Numbered from the stretch's first letter, positions 40,144 through 47,727 are shown. The stretch: 64,000 bases of DNA from Siderastrea radians (GCA_964017195.1 OZ024890.1:50645593-50709592); one strand, 5' to 3'. Notes: generated by a model not told the origin, from the sequence alone. Program-made: numbers and translations.

Positions 40144-40293
40144 CATCCAAGATGGCGGCTGATAGTGGGAGCATGATTTGGGTGGGGAAACCGCTGACCA
40201 CCCCCCAAAAAAGGATCGCGGGCTCATCCAAGATGGCGGCTGATAGTGGGAGCATGATTTGGGTGGGGAAACCGCTGAGCCAAAGATGGCGGG
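40144..40293 (+). promoter_or_regulatory. TIR control region A: YY1-like sites and repeated GC-rich modules
   Basis: A tandem duplication with 81-bp offset. AAGATGGCGGC, the core of YY1 sites, occurs at 40149 and 40230, with a variant at 40283. AAACCGCTGA(C/G)C occurs at 40188 and 40269, and GGATCGCGGGCTCA at 40213. CCAATGAGAG boxes lie just outside, near 40063 and 40119. Use of host YY1 is an inference from motif match only. Confidence 0.55.
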
Positions 40294-40399
40294 CGCAGAA
40301 GACAAGAAAAGAGACCGGTTGAGCTTGGTATCTTTCTTTTTTAATAACAAGTTGGATGTACAAGGATGGTTTGGGTTCTAGGAGGAAGCGAAAAAAATG

Positions 40400-41185
40400 T
40401 CATGAGGGATCAGAGGTCCCACAGAGACCGCAACAATGTTCGTCGGGTGGGATGACACAGCCTGCGTCTTGACAACGTTGACAAGTGACACTGCCCCAAG
40501 TGGTATCCCAAGGGGTGGGTTTCCAAGTGGTATCGGTATCAACGGGTAAGACTTGTTGACAAATCTTACAGGGATCTCGAATATCGTCTCGCTCACACCA
40601 ATGGAACGACGGGAAGTGGTTGGGTGGGTTGCCGTCTTTTTTCTGTTCGAGACCTTGAAACCATCGATCGAGTGAGCGTTGTTGGACTTGAAGGTGTTGA
40701 TTTTGTTCTTGGTAATCGCTTGGGTAAGAACAGCCAGGATGAAAATGGCCTTTGCACCAGGCTTTGACAAAGGCGTGGGTGTCGATGGAGGTTTTGGGTG
40801 AATTGTTACAGAGGAGAAGTCCTTCGGTGGTTCGTCGTTGTTGAAGGATGGCGTCGATATTCAACGGGACAAAATGTTGATAGATGGTGCATGGAACGGT
40901 GGGATTTTCTTGATGATAACGGGAATGGGCCAAGACGACTTCGCCTTTGTATTTTTTCTTGCCGATGTTTTGCGTGGGATGATAATTGAGAGGCAGTTCT
41001 TCCAAGAGGAGATCGATTTTGTTGCCGAGATTCAGATTGCGTATAATGCGTCGGACTTCATTGGCTAGGTCCTCCATGCTGGGTCGGATAAGAAATGACG
41101 GAAGATAACGGCTGGCGTTGACTTTTTCTAGAGAGTTGAAGAGTGATGATCGTGTTGCCTGATTTGAAGGCAGCGGGTTGACCAT
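40400..41185 (-). CDS. TIR-encoded 261-aa zinc-ribbon-like protein, left copy
   Basis: No named family was recognised. The C-terminal third has paired CxxC motifs (Cys206/209, 235/238, 252/255, plus Cys243 and 251) suggesting a zinc ribbon or treble-clef fold. The middle contains a CNNSP segment and a His/Cys stretch (WCKGHFHPGC). The copy at 59171-59956 encodes the same protein, so the element is diploid for this gene, transcribed inward-to-outward at both ends. The first 70 bases of the frame are homologous, in another reading frame, to the 3' end of the capsid-associated gene at 43138-44190. Placement next to the terminal repeats suggests a regulatory or terminal-protein-like job, but this is speculation. 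Confidence 0.75.
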   Translation of the reverse strand: MVNPLPSNQATRSSLFNSLEKVNASRYLPSFLIRPSMEDLANEVRRIIRNLNLGNKIDLLLEELPLNYHPTQNIGKKKYKGEVVLAHSRYHQENPTVPCTIYQHFVPLNIDAILQQRRTTEGLLLCNNSPKTSIDTHAFVKAWCKGHFHPGCSYPSDYQEQNQHLQVQQRSLDRWFQGLEQKKDGNPPNHFPSFHWCERDDIRDPCKICQQVLPVDTDTTWKPTPWDTTWGSVTCQRCQDAGCVIPPDEHCCGLCGTSDPS

Positions 41186-41251
41186 TTGCTAGTAGTATAG
41201 CCCGTCTGTTGAGATCTGAACTCGGCTTGTGATTGGTGGAGAGCCAAATCC

Positions 41252-41536
41252 AAGATGGCGGCTAGAGGTTTTTTTTGTATGGAAAAGACCCACCCCTAAA
41301 CAATCAGAAGTGATGATCAGAAGTGATGACGTCATCAGAATGGAATGTTGTTGGAAATGAAGAGTTCACGTGTTTTTGTTTGGAAAACCGCTGACCGGTC
41401 TAGGAAAAGGAGATCGCGGGCTCAGATCAGCAAAGAGAGGACATTTCGTGACGCTTACATGACGTAGGGGAATCACCCTCTGGCTAGGGTGGGAAACCGC
41501 TGACCAGTTGGTTGAAAAAAGGGGATCGCGGGCTCA
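41252..41536 (+). promoter_or_regulatory. TIR control region B, upstream of the 261-aa gene
   Basis: AAGATGGCGGC at 41252, palindromic TGACGTCA (CRE/ATF-like) at 41327, CACGTG near 41367, AAACCGCTGACC at 41385 and 41494, each followed 15-20 bases later by GATCGCGGGCTCA (41412 and 41524). It lies 5' of the 261-aa gene and is mirrored at the other end. Confidence 0.55.
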
Positions 41537-41649
41537 AAGGGTTGGGGTTCATACAGAGGTTTGATACCGATCGGATTTTTGTCGATACCGAGGTTCGATA
41601 CCCCTCTCTTTTTTCCGATCCCGATTCGATGAGATGGTGGTGTTGGTGG

Positions 41650-41658
41650 GCAGCAGCA

Positions 41659-41695
<37 letters not shown>

Positions 41696-41696
41696 G
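41650..41696. repeat. GGC trinucleotide repeat in left TIR
   Basis: About 14 GGC units; the right TIR has two fewer. It produces long polyalanine, polyglycine and polyproline frames in several readings, none supported as genes. Confidence 0.9.
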
Positions 41697-41990
41697 CGCG
41701 CGCGCGGGGAATCGGCGGCCGCGGCGCGCGCTTGGCGCACGCTGTGGGGGAAACCGGATCGATCGAGTTCGGCTCGGTTTGAAAAACAAAAATCCTTTTT
41801 TAAAAAAACAAAACAAAAGAGAGTTGATTGGTTTTATTTGGATGACACAGGTTTTTTTTTTATTCATGTCAAGGTAGCCTGTGGACTCTGTCATGATCCT
41901 TCTTTTCTTCCCCTGGAGTTCTGTGTTGTTGTGAAGGAAACAAAAGGATCACCAAGCTGTCAACAGATTGCTTGCTTGCTTGCTTCACGT

Positions 41991-42072
41991 TCATTGAAAT
42001 TGACTGGTGAAGGCTTCTTCTTCTTGTTTGTCATGGGCCAGAATAGTTTTGACGGTTTCGGTAATATCGTCC
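41991..42072 (-). pseudogene. 82-bp copy of the 3' end of the 152-aa gene
   Basis: By TIR symmetry this is an exact inverted copy of 58290-58371, the last 26 codons and stop of the gene at 57913-58371. Without its 5' part it cannot encode the protein. It shows that the repeat boundary falls inside a gene at the right end. Confidence 0.9.
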
Positions 42073-42101
42073 CACCAGTTCTAGTGCTGATAAAGATGGT
42101 T

Positions 42102-42617
42102 TCAAGCTTGAGACTGGATCCATTGGTAAAACAAATAGGTTTCTTGTTTGGGACAATGGTGGGTGGGTTTCGCGTGACGACCGCAGGTTAATCCTACATC
42201 AAACCCCATGGCGATGAGTTTCTCGACTTTAGGACATCCAAAGTCTTCCAAGTTAATGCAAGGAATCTGTAGCTCGTTTAGTAGATTCTTTTCCAAATAT
42301 CCTCCCTTGTAAGCTACCATGTATTGGTGTTGCGTTCTGCAACGATGATAGGCTGACTCGATCATGGTTTTGACCAGATGTTGAGGTAAGGCTTTTTCTT
42401 GCTTGCTCGATTCAAAGCGTAAGCCGTGAATATGATGGTAGATATAGTTGACCGTTTTACGATCTCGCTTTTCCAACGAGAGGTAAGGCAACTTGTTTTC
42501 CAAGAACCAGCTGAAACTCCCGTGCTGTAAACTGTAAACACCCATTTCCCTTACAATAAACGGTTGATGGTTCACTTGATACCCATCCAAATCGACAATC
42601 ATACAGATTTGTTCCAT
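42102..42617 (-). CDS. DEDDh exonuclease-like fold protein (171 aa), activity uncertain
   Basis: The N-terminus reads 'MIVDLDGYQV' followed by 'REMGVYSL', resembling the first acidic motif and neighbouring strand of the RNase H-like DEDDh exonuclease fold. The middle 'MVAYKGGYLEKNLL' and the end 'HHCPKQETYLFYQW' fall where the second and third exonuclease motifs would be. Similar small proteins occur in animal transposon-like elements. Not all acidic residues are obvious, so it may be a catalytically reduced derivative. It is transcribed toward the left TIR and ends 30 bp before it, divergent from the 72-aa gene at 42850. Confidence 0.5.
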   Translation of the reverse strand: MEQICMIVDLDGYQVNHQPFIVREMGVYSLQHGSFSWFLENKLPYLSLEKRDRKTVNYIYHHIHGLRFESSKQEKALPQHLVKTMIESAYHRCRTQHQYMVAYKGGYLEKNLLNELQIPCINLEDFGCPKVEKLIAMGFDVGLTCGRHAKPTHHCPKQETYLFYQWIQSQA

Positions 42618-42768
42618 GTTGTCTTCTGTCTAAAACAGAATTGATTTGGTTTAACTGTCACACCTTAAATAGGTACAGACTTACCCCATGACGTCATAAC
42701 CGTCTTTGTCGGTAGATTGCTTGTCGGAACATGTCGAAACATACCCTTTGACATCACAATCCACACCC

Positions 42769-42814
42769 ACCTTGTTTTGTATATAGAAATTACCTTGTTT
42801 TGTATATAGAAATT
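42769..42814 (+). promoter_or_regulatory. Exact 23-bp tandem duplication with TATA-like core
   Basis: Two adjacent copies of accttgttttgtatatagaaatt. Each has TGTATATAGA, 36-60 bases 5' of the ATG at 42850 and between divergent genes. It probably serves as, or duplicates, the core promoter of the rightward genes. Confidence 0.5.
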
Positions 42815-42849
42815 TTATTGCGCGCTTTTTCTAAAGGGAACGATCAAAG

Positions 42850-43068
42850 ATGGCCGGTTGTTTTCTCTATCTCTCGTCAAGTTTTAAGGATTGGTTTCTT
42901 TACAAGACACACTTGTACCTGTGTAAGCAGTTGTATGAACCTACTGACTTACCGGAACCGACAGACGATCCTTTACAGGCGATTGAACTCTGTCAAGGGA
43001 ATATCGGGCGTTGGATCGTGTTTATGGTCTGGTTGGAAACCTGTCCGAGCGCGTTTCCTTGTTTTTAA
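42850..43068 (+). CDS. Small hypothetical protein (72 aa), paralogue of the 54137-54508 protein
   Basis: Not a known family. The segment GNIGRWIVFMVWLETCPSAF resembles 'NLYRWVVFVLWLKAHPNAW' in the 123-aa protein at 54137-54508, and both begin with an aromatic-rich stretch followed by a Leu-rich helix. This copy is short, stopping soon after the shared motif. It lies 69 bp before the start of the 350-aa capsid-associated gene, perhaps on one transcript. Confidence 0.5.
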   Translation: MAGCFLYLSSSFKDWFLYKTHLYLCKQLYEPTDLPEPTDDPLQAIELCQGNIGRWIVFMVWLETCPSAFPCF

Positions 43069-43137
43069 GGAGCCTTGGGAGGTCAAGGTCCTTACATAGG
43101 TATAAAAAAGGCAACCATGGGCTATTTTGTTGTCACC

Positions 43138-44190
43138 ATGAGTTTCTACATCACCCTCCTCAGTGATCAAGCGCAAGGCACGGGTCAAAAATTTACTGCC
43201 AGACTTCCTCATTCACACTATCTGGTAGAAGATGATTGGGAAGCGGCCTTGGTGCATATCTCACACCCTGGTTTTAATCAACAATTGGGAGATCAAACCA
43301 AGCAGAATTGGACGCAAGAAGATAGTCAAAAACACTGGATGAAAACAGATATCAGATACATACCAAAACGCGGCGATGGAACGGCTCCCATTCAAGTCAC
43401 CAAACAAATCCATTTACCTCCAGGGTATTACCACAATTTGAAAGAAGCATGGATCGCCATCGGTTACGAAATGGAAAAACAACACATGGAAGTCATGATG
43501 GATATAGCCAAAATGGACGTGGACGATCAGGCTAAACGACGAGAACTAGCCGCTCTCAACCTGGCTCAACCCTACGTGAAAATCACCAATGCCGGCATTG
43601 CCTCCGAATTAGATTCCTTGTATGTACTCATTCCAGCCAACATGCAATTTGAAATGGAATGGAAATTCGCTCAACTGATGGGACTGGTGAAAGATGGAAT
43701 GCCGACGCAACAAATTGTCCAAGAAAAAAATTATCTGGTCAAACATATTGTGGATTACAACGATCGTCATAAATGGGAACCAACCACCGGTCCTGTCAAC
43801 AAATATCCACCTCGTGGCATTGTCTCCGTCAGCTTTACCCACCCCGATTTCGATTATTACTTCTTCTTGGGGCCGAATCTGAGTCAACAACCTTTTCCCA
43901 GTACGCCCACGGTCAAACCACAAGAAGGACAACAACAACTCATGATTTACACCGATCTCGTCGCACAGAGCATTGTGGGAAATCAACAAAAAGGGTTTTT
44001 ACGTACCATGGATGCCGGCAATACCGATCATCAGTTTGATACCACGCAACGGATGTATTTTCCTCTTGGTAAAACGATCTTTGACAGCATTGCCATTGAC
44101 ATTCAAACAGCCAATGGACAGCCTGCTCCTTTCAAACAAGGCAACACCATCCTCACTCTTCAACTCTCCAGAAAAAGTCAACGGACATAA
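43138..44190 (+). CDS. Capsid-associated (penton-like?) protein, paralogue A, 350 aa
   Basis: The start was set at 'MSFYITLLSD', which aligns with the starts of the two paralogues at 50923-51972 and 51993-53036; upstream in-frame ATGs add unrelated residues. The shared N-terminal pattern is SFY(V/I)TL..., a 'RLP' stretch and a W..A/G L...L segment. The shared end is G(N/H)T(I/L).TL. Proteins of this type accompany the capsid genes of Polinton-like elements and are candidates for minor capsid or penton subunits. That role is inferred from length, family context and paralogy, not from a recognised fold. This copy is on the plus strand, away from the main virion block. It diverges most in the centre, with a long charged helix (about 110-150). 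Confidence 0.55.
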   Translation: MSFYITLLSDQAQGTGQKFTARLPHSHYLVEDDWEAALVHISHPGFNQQLGDQTKQNWTQEDSQKHWMKTDIRYIPKRGDGTAPIQVTKQIHLPPGYYHNLKEAWIAIGYEMEKQHMEVMMDIAKMDVDDQAKRRELAALNLAQPYVKITNAGIASELDSLYVLIPANMQFEMEWKFAQLMGLVKDGMPTQQIVQEKNYLVKHIVDYNDRHKWEPTTGPVNKYPPRGIVSVSFTHPDFDYYFFLGPNLSQQPFPSTPTVKPQEGQQQLMIYTDLVAQSIVGNQQKGFLRTMDAGNTDHQFDTTQRMYFPLGKTIFDSIAIDIQTANGQPAPFKQGNTILTLQLSRKSQRT

Positions 44191-44554
44191 AAACAGGAGG
44201 TCCTCTCTGAGGTCCCATCAGGCCTAGCGGGGAACGACGAGAGACCATAAAAACAGAGCGAGCGCCTGGCTGGAGCATCTTATCATGACCACGAGAAATT
44301 ATTGAAAGAGTTTGAAACGTGTCCAAAACAAGAGTCTTGCTGAACAATTAGAGAAGAGAGAGCAGCGGGGAGGTGTGTGACTTTTTAAAGCACATCAATG
44401 ACAAATGGGAACAATTGAGATGTGGACGATCCGTTTGATTTGGATGATTCTGTTTCTTGAACAAAAAAAAAAGACAGGTGCAGACATTTTCATTTTGTTT
44501 TATTTTCTCCCAAAAGAACACAACATGGGCTGTAACACGAGGTGATTAAGACAA
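44191..44554. other. Convergent intergenic region between paralogue A and PLA2-like gene
   Basis: Contains short direct repeats (acataaaaacag and ccataaaaacagagcgagcg) and an A-run near 44464-44472. It probably holds both 3' UTRs; no coding sequence was seen. Confidence 0.5.
44499..44504 (-). terminator. Polyadenylation signal for the minus-strand virion block
   Basis: AATAAA on the minus strand, 51 bases past the stop of the last gene in the leftward block. Confidence 0.5.
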
Positions 44555-44914
44555 TTACAATTTTAAACGTTTCTTGGCTTGCATGATTTTTTTGACCACG
44601 CGTTCCGTCTTGGTTTTCTTGCCGGGTAACCGATCAATGGCTTGGATCATCTTGGTATCGGCTTTCCATTTGTCCTTCAAATTCTTGGCACGGCTGTAAT
44701 CAATGTCATGTTGTTTGGCGATCTGGTCCAAGCGATTGATCCCGGGATCCCCACGTTTCAGACGTTTGGCTAAATGTGTCCCGGGTCCCATGTACTGATA
44801 GCCAGGCCAATGAAATTCTTTGCCGGTTTTGGCGATCCATTTTTGGACATCCACCGCCCCACCGGATTGGCGGCGTTTCCGTTTGACGCCCCGTCTCCTC
44901 CTCTGGGTGGGCAT
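44555..44914 (-). CDS. Phospholipase A2-fold virion protein (119 aa)
   Basis: A basic N-terminus with KRRQSGG (residues 13-19) precedes a parvovirus-VP1-type PLA2 domain. YMGPGT (41-46) is the calcium loop, and 'LDQIAKQHDIDY' carries the catalytic His69-Asp70 pair, followed by 'DKWKAD'. Such domains help some virions leave endosomes; a similar role here is inference. The QSGG motif fits adenain-type processing that would release the domain from the basic leader. The start is the first ATG; upstream in-frame sequence would need GTG. Its ATG lies 5 bp past the stop of the preceding 208-aa gene. Confidence 0.8.
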   Translation of the reverse strand: MPTQRRRRGVKRKRRQSGGAVDVQKWIAKTGKEFHWPGYQYMGPGTHLAKRLKRGDPGINRLDQIAKQHDIDYSRAKNLKDKWKADTKMIQAIDRLPGKKTKTERVVKKIMQAKKRLKL

Positions 44915-44918
44915 CTTT

Positions 44919-45545
44919 TTACTCACTGTCGTAATCCAATCGACGTCGTAACTTTTTACCTCGGTGCCAATCTTCCCAACCGGGTAAGGGTTTTAATGCT
45001 TGCACTTCACGGGAGACGCCTTTGCCTTTGCGACTGTCGGCTAACTTTTTTTCCAACGTCTTGCGTTGTTCTCGAATGGCTTCTAAACGCGATTGTAGAT
45101 CCCCTCGACTGGTGGATGGGCTCCCTTTCTTGACAATTTTACCAGTGGTGGCTGCTCCTTTGCCTTTCTTGGTGGCAGGGGTAATGGGTGGTTTGGGGGT
45201 GGACGGGCTGCCTTTTATCATGCGCTTCAACCATTGTTCCACGGGTCCCGTCACCAAATCCCCGGCTTCTTCTTCTTCCTCGCCTGGCGGTGCACCCGGG
45301 GCACCAACCCCCACCCCGCCAGGAAATTGACGGATGCGTTTGGTTAACTTGGTTAATTCTTGACTCATCGGTTTGATTTGAGCATTGACCACGGCGGGGG
45401 GTAATTCGGGATTGGCTAACAAGACATGTTTTTTGGCGGCTAACGTGGCGGCTTTGTTCAACAAGGCATTTTCGGTGAGTTCTCCTTTGTAATATTGAAT
45501 GAGTTGTTCCAAGTCCTTGTGGGGAATCATGTACACCTCGTCCAT
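44919..45545 (-). CDS. Conserved hypothetical virion-block protein (208 aa)
   Basis: No assigned function. The N-terminal 75 residues are Leu- and Ala-rich helices with 'YYKGELTENALLNKAATLAA' and a 'LTKLTKRIRQ' segment, a type that recurs in Polinton-like elements near the capsid genes. The middle (about 76-145) is a Gly/Pro/Lys-rich linker. A charged helix (about 149-172) could be a coiled coil. A likely structural or assembly component by position. Confidence 0.6.
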   Translation of the reverse strand: MDEVYMIPHKDLEQLIQYYKGELTENALLNKAATLAAKKHVLLANPELPPAVVNAQIKPMSQELTKLTKRIRQFPGGVGVGAPGAPPGEEEEEAGDLVTGPVEQWLKRMIKGSPSTPKPPITPATKKGKGAATTGKIVKKGSPSTSRGDLQSRLEAIREQRKTLEKKLADSRKGKGVSREVQALKPLPGWEDWHRGKKLRRRLDYDSE

Positions 45546-45763
45546 CGTTGACTACAGTCAGAGCAAAGTTCCCCGTCTTCCACTGCACGACAGCTCTCAC
45601 AAAGAGCAGAGTTCAAGATATGCATGTACTCTTGATGCAACAGGTGATATTTATGCTCCCAATAATAACAGTCGTCTTTCCACTTGTCGGTGGCCCGATT
45701 GGCCTCTTGTAACAGGGTGATCCATGTGGCCAGGGTTAACGGGTCGGTCGAGCACATTGACAT
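45527..45763 (-). CDS. Small cysteine-rich hypothetical protein (78 aa)
   Basis: Starts at the first ATG (45763; a second in-frame ATG lies at 45757). A helical part is followed by two CxxC pairs (Cys55/58 and 67/70) near the end, which could bind zinc. It overlaps the start of the 208-aa gene by 19 bases and the end of the 108-aa gene by 28, in other frames, which is usual packing in this block. No family was recognised. Confidence 0.5.
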   Translation of the reverse strand: MSMCSTDPLTLATWITLLQEANRATDKWKDDCYYWEHKYHLLHQEYMHILNSALCESCRAVEDGELCSDCSQRWTRCT

Positions 45764-46062
45764 AACACGTGATGTAGTCCTTGAAATAACCCGCGTCCTT
45801 TTTGTCGGACCAACCACTGACGACGTTTTTTGACGGAATGTTGACGACGTCCCAAATCCCGTAGCACCTTTTTATAGGGTTGAAGTTTGGCCAGGATGGG
45901 TGGGGTGACGGGAATCTTGTTTTTTAAGAAGTTCAAGACCAGTTCACTCACCGCATTGATTTGATCGGCATTGGCATGTTGTAACAACTCTTGTCGTTTG
46001 GAGCCATTGGCTTCTTGTAACATGGACCGTAAAAACGGCAATTGACGTCGAAGACGTTGCAT
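45736..46062 (-). CDS. Conserved basic virion-block protein (108 aa), possible core protein
   Basis: A helical, Lys/Arg-rich protein with 'ADQINAVSELVLNFLKNKIP' followed by 'LAKLQPYKKVLRDL'. This pattern is common to small proteins next to Polinton-like capsid genes. The late segment RQKGRG contains Gln87-Lys-Gly-Arg|Gly91, which fits the QxGx|G form of the adenain cleavage rule. DNA-binding core protein is a reasonable guess; no fold was assigned. Confidence 0.6.
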   Translation of the reverse strand: MQRLRRQLPFLRSMLQEANGSKRQELLQHANADQINAVSELVLNFLKNKIPVTPPILAKLQPYKKVLRDLGRRQHSVKKRRQWLVRQKGRGLFQGLHHVLCQCARPTR

Positions 46063-46065
46063 CTT

Positions 46066-46236
46066 TTACCGATGGCGACGACGATAGCGTTGGTTGGCTT
46101 TTTGAATGGTGCGTTTTATACGTTTATCCGTTTCCAAGGCCACGGCTTTCCCCAATCCTGCCATGGCGGGGACCAATAGATTTAAAAAACCGCCTCGTTG
46201 ACGACGACGTCGTCGTCGTCTCCTCAAGGATACCAT
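46066..46236 (-). CDS. Small basic virion protein with QRGG site (56 aa)
   Basis: Easily missed because of its size. It opens with eight consecutive arginines and then Gln13-Arg-Gly-Gly16, followed by a hydrophobic Phe-Leu-rich segment and a basic tail. ATG at 46236, TAA at 46066, just 3 bp before the next gene's ATG. The layout (arginine leader, xGG site, hydrophobic segment) resembles the adenovirus protein X/mu type. A TATA-like sequence lies at 46292-46298. Confidence 0.65.
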   Translation of the reverse strand: MVSLRRRRRRRRQRGGFLNLLVPAMAGLGKAVALETDKRIKRTIQKANQRYRRRHR

Positions 46237-46418
46237 GAGTGCAACAGCACACGTTGAAGGGCTTTGTTTTGTTTGATGGCATCTCGCGTCTCTTTATAGC
46301 CTTGACGGGTATTGCGTTTGAAATCTTGCCACCAGCCACGGCCTTGTTGTCTGATTAAACCCCCTCCTCTTTGACGTCGTTTCCTTTTTCTGCGTCGTCG
46401 TCGTCGTTGGACGGCCAT
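46224..46418 (-). CDS. Small basic virion protein with two adenain-type sites (64 aa)
   Basis: An arginine/lysine leader ends in Gln16-Arg-Gly-Gly19, followed by Gln24-Gln-Gly-Arg|Gly28; both fit the two known adenain site classes. The rest is Trp- and Lys-rich. It overlaps the neighbouring frames by 13 and 64 bases. A TATA-like GATAAAAAG at 46451-46459 sits about 35 bases upstream of the ATG. Confidence 0.65.
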   Translation of the reverse strand: MAVQRRRRRRKRKRRQRGGGLIRQQGRGWWQDFKRNTRQGYKETRDAIKQNKALQRVLLHSWYP

Positions 46419-47041
46419 GGTTCTAAGAGCGTGGGACTGGGAGGGAGCGGCTTTTTATCTATCCAATAGTCTTTGGGTCTCAAGGGACGAGGACATCCGT
46501 CCACATAGCATAGGGCTTCCACGGGTTGGTACATAAAATGACGGCGGTAATCTTGTAGACACCGTTTGGGTAACGGAGGGGTGAAATCCACAATGGTATC
46601 ATCCAACGTTTGCATCTTGATCAAAAACCTTTCCAGGTCCTCGAAAGGAACACCACGCACATAGGTTTTCAATTCGGTCAAGGCTTTGGCATACGTGGTA
46701 AACGCAAACCGACTCATGGTCACTTTAAACCGGTATTGTTTAAAATCGTTCCATCCTTTGACCACCGTACCCACGGCCGCCAAACACGCCACCAAAGTAC
46801 TGTTTTCCAAGAGGGGTCCGGCAATCATGCCCGCTGCCATCAGGAGTAATGCCAAGCCATTGAACAAGGCGTTGACAAACTTGAAATGATTCAGCATTTT
46901 CCGATAACACCACCACTGTTTGTGGTAAAAGGCATACAAGGAATCCATGCGTTGCAAAAGTTCCGGTTTGAATTTTTCACCGTGGCTTCTGGACAACGGT
47001 CCATTCAGCAAGGATACCACGGTTTTTCTTTTACTTGACAT
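46355..47041 (-). CDS. Two-helix membrane protein (228 aa)
   Basis: Start set at the ATG at 47041, 5 bp after the ATPase stop; the longer open frame upstream only overlaps ATPase coding sequence. Two hydrophobic helices (about 54-76 and 80-96) form a hairpin with Pro76 between them. A basic N-terminus, a helical C-terminal half and an acidic tail (DDDDAEKGND) follow. Membrane proteins of this kind occur next to the ATPase in Polinton-like elements. A role in an internal membrane or in host-membrane contact is conjecture. Confidence 0.65.
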   Translation of the reverse strand: MSSKRKTVVSLLNGPLSRSHGEKFKPELLQRMDSLYAFYHKQWWCYRKMLNHFKFVNALFNGLALLLMAAGMIAGPLLENSTLVACLAAVGTVVKGWNDFKQYRFKVTMSRFAFTTYAKALTELKTYVRGVPFEDLERFLIKMQTLDDTIVDFTPPLPKRCLQDYRRHFMYQPVEALCYVDGCPRPLRPKDYWIDKKPLPPSPTLLEPWPSNDDDDAEKGNDVKEEGV

Positions 47042-47046
47042 CCTGA

Positions 47047-47706
47047 TCACTGCGACGTTTTTTGATACGTGCGCGTCCATCCCTCGTCTTTTAAGACGTG
47101 GCTCAACAAGCGTTGTTGATCGGACGAGGCCGGGTGCAAATCCAACACCAAATACCCATAAGGCCGTGCAGTGGCGTGATGAAACGTCTCTAACGTGTCT
47201 TTCCACGTGGTCGGAAACGATTGCAGCATGACGTTGCGTACCCCTAATTGATCCCGGGGGTTCTTGAACGCCACAATATAATGAGCATTCCTGGAGATGG
47301 TTTTGGCATATTTTCCAGGCGGAAACATGTCTTGACAAAGGTACAAGACCGTCACGTTGCGATGATGAGAATCTTTGGTAAATAAATCCAACACGCGTTT
47401 ATCGTTGCTCCCTTCATCCATCAGATCGTCCAATACGAGTAATCCCCCGCCCGAGGGTTGATACCATCGCGTTAAATCTTGACTGGAAGGAATGCCTTGA
47501 TGAAGATGAATGCCTTGTTGTTGAAAATCCCGGTATTTGTCTTGCCAAATGCCATAACAATAATGTACACTGGAAGGCGCTTGAGGGAATAAGTGGGTTC
47601 GTTCTTTTAAACACTTTTCCGTAAACAGGGTTTTTCCACATCCCGACGGTCCCACCACCAAGATAGAGGAGGGGGTATGAAAACGAAACGGTTTCGCCGT
47701 TTGCAT
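47047..47706 (-). CDS. A32/FtsK-HerA-type genome-packaging ATPase (219 aa)
   Basis: The Walker A motif GPSGCGKT (residues 19-26) follows a short beta strand (SILVV). Walker B is LLVLDD (89-94), followed by 'LMDEGSND'. A downstream 'VTVLYLCQDMFPPGKYAKTI' segment with a sensor-like Gln and an Arg-rich SRN stretch matches the A32-like packaging ATPases of Polintons, adintoviruses and NCLDVs. It would drive DNA into preformed capsids. It lies between the protease and the membrane protein, a usual place. Length is typical. Confidence 0.93.
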   Translation of the reverse strand: MQTAKPFRFHTPSSILVVGPSGCGKTLFTEKCLKERTHLFPQAPSSVHYCYGIWQDKYRDFQQQGIHLHQGIPSSQDLTRWYQPSGGGLLVLDDLMDEGSNDKRVLDLFTKDSHHRNVTVLYLCQDMFPPGKYAKTISRNAHYIVAFKNPRDQLGVRNVMLQSFPTTWKDTLETFHHATARPYGYLVLDLHPASSDQQRLLSHVLKDEGWTRTYQKTSQ

Positions 47707-47727
47707 GATGATGATACTACCCAGCGG

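Larger units (their letters stand above)
40000..42072 (+). repeat. Left terminal inverted repeat, 2073 bp
   Basis: Matches the reverse complement of 58290-60356. Identity ends at gtaatatcgtcc (42061-42072). It holds a complete 261-aa gene, four copies of an AAACCGCTGAcC module, YY1-like sites, a palindromic TGACGTCA and a GGC repeat. Confidence 0.97.

Noticed and set aside
41484..42191. Several 120-185-aa ORFs over the GGC tract in both TIRs (also 58222-58872)
   Set aside because: They are readings in different frames and strands of a GC trinucleotide repeat, and part is antisense to the 152-aa gene end. Residues are homopolymeric and no domain appears.
46355..47338. Longer 327-aa version of the membrane protein
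   Set aside because: The extra 99 N-terminal residues overlap ATPase coding sequence and look like out-of-frame translation; the ATG at 47041 directly after the ATPase stop is preferred.
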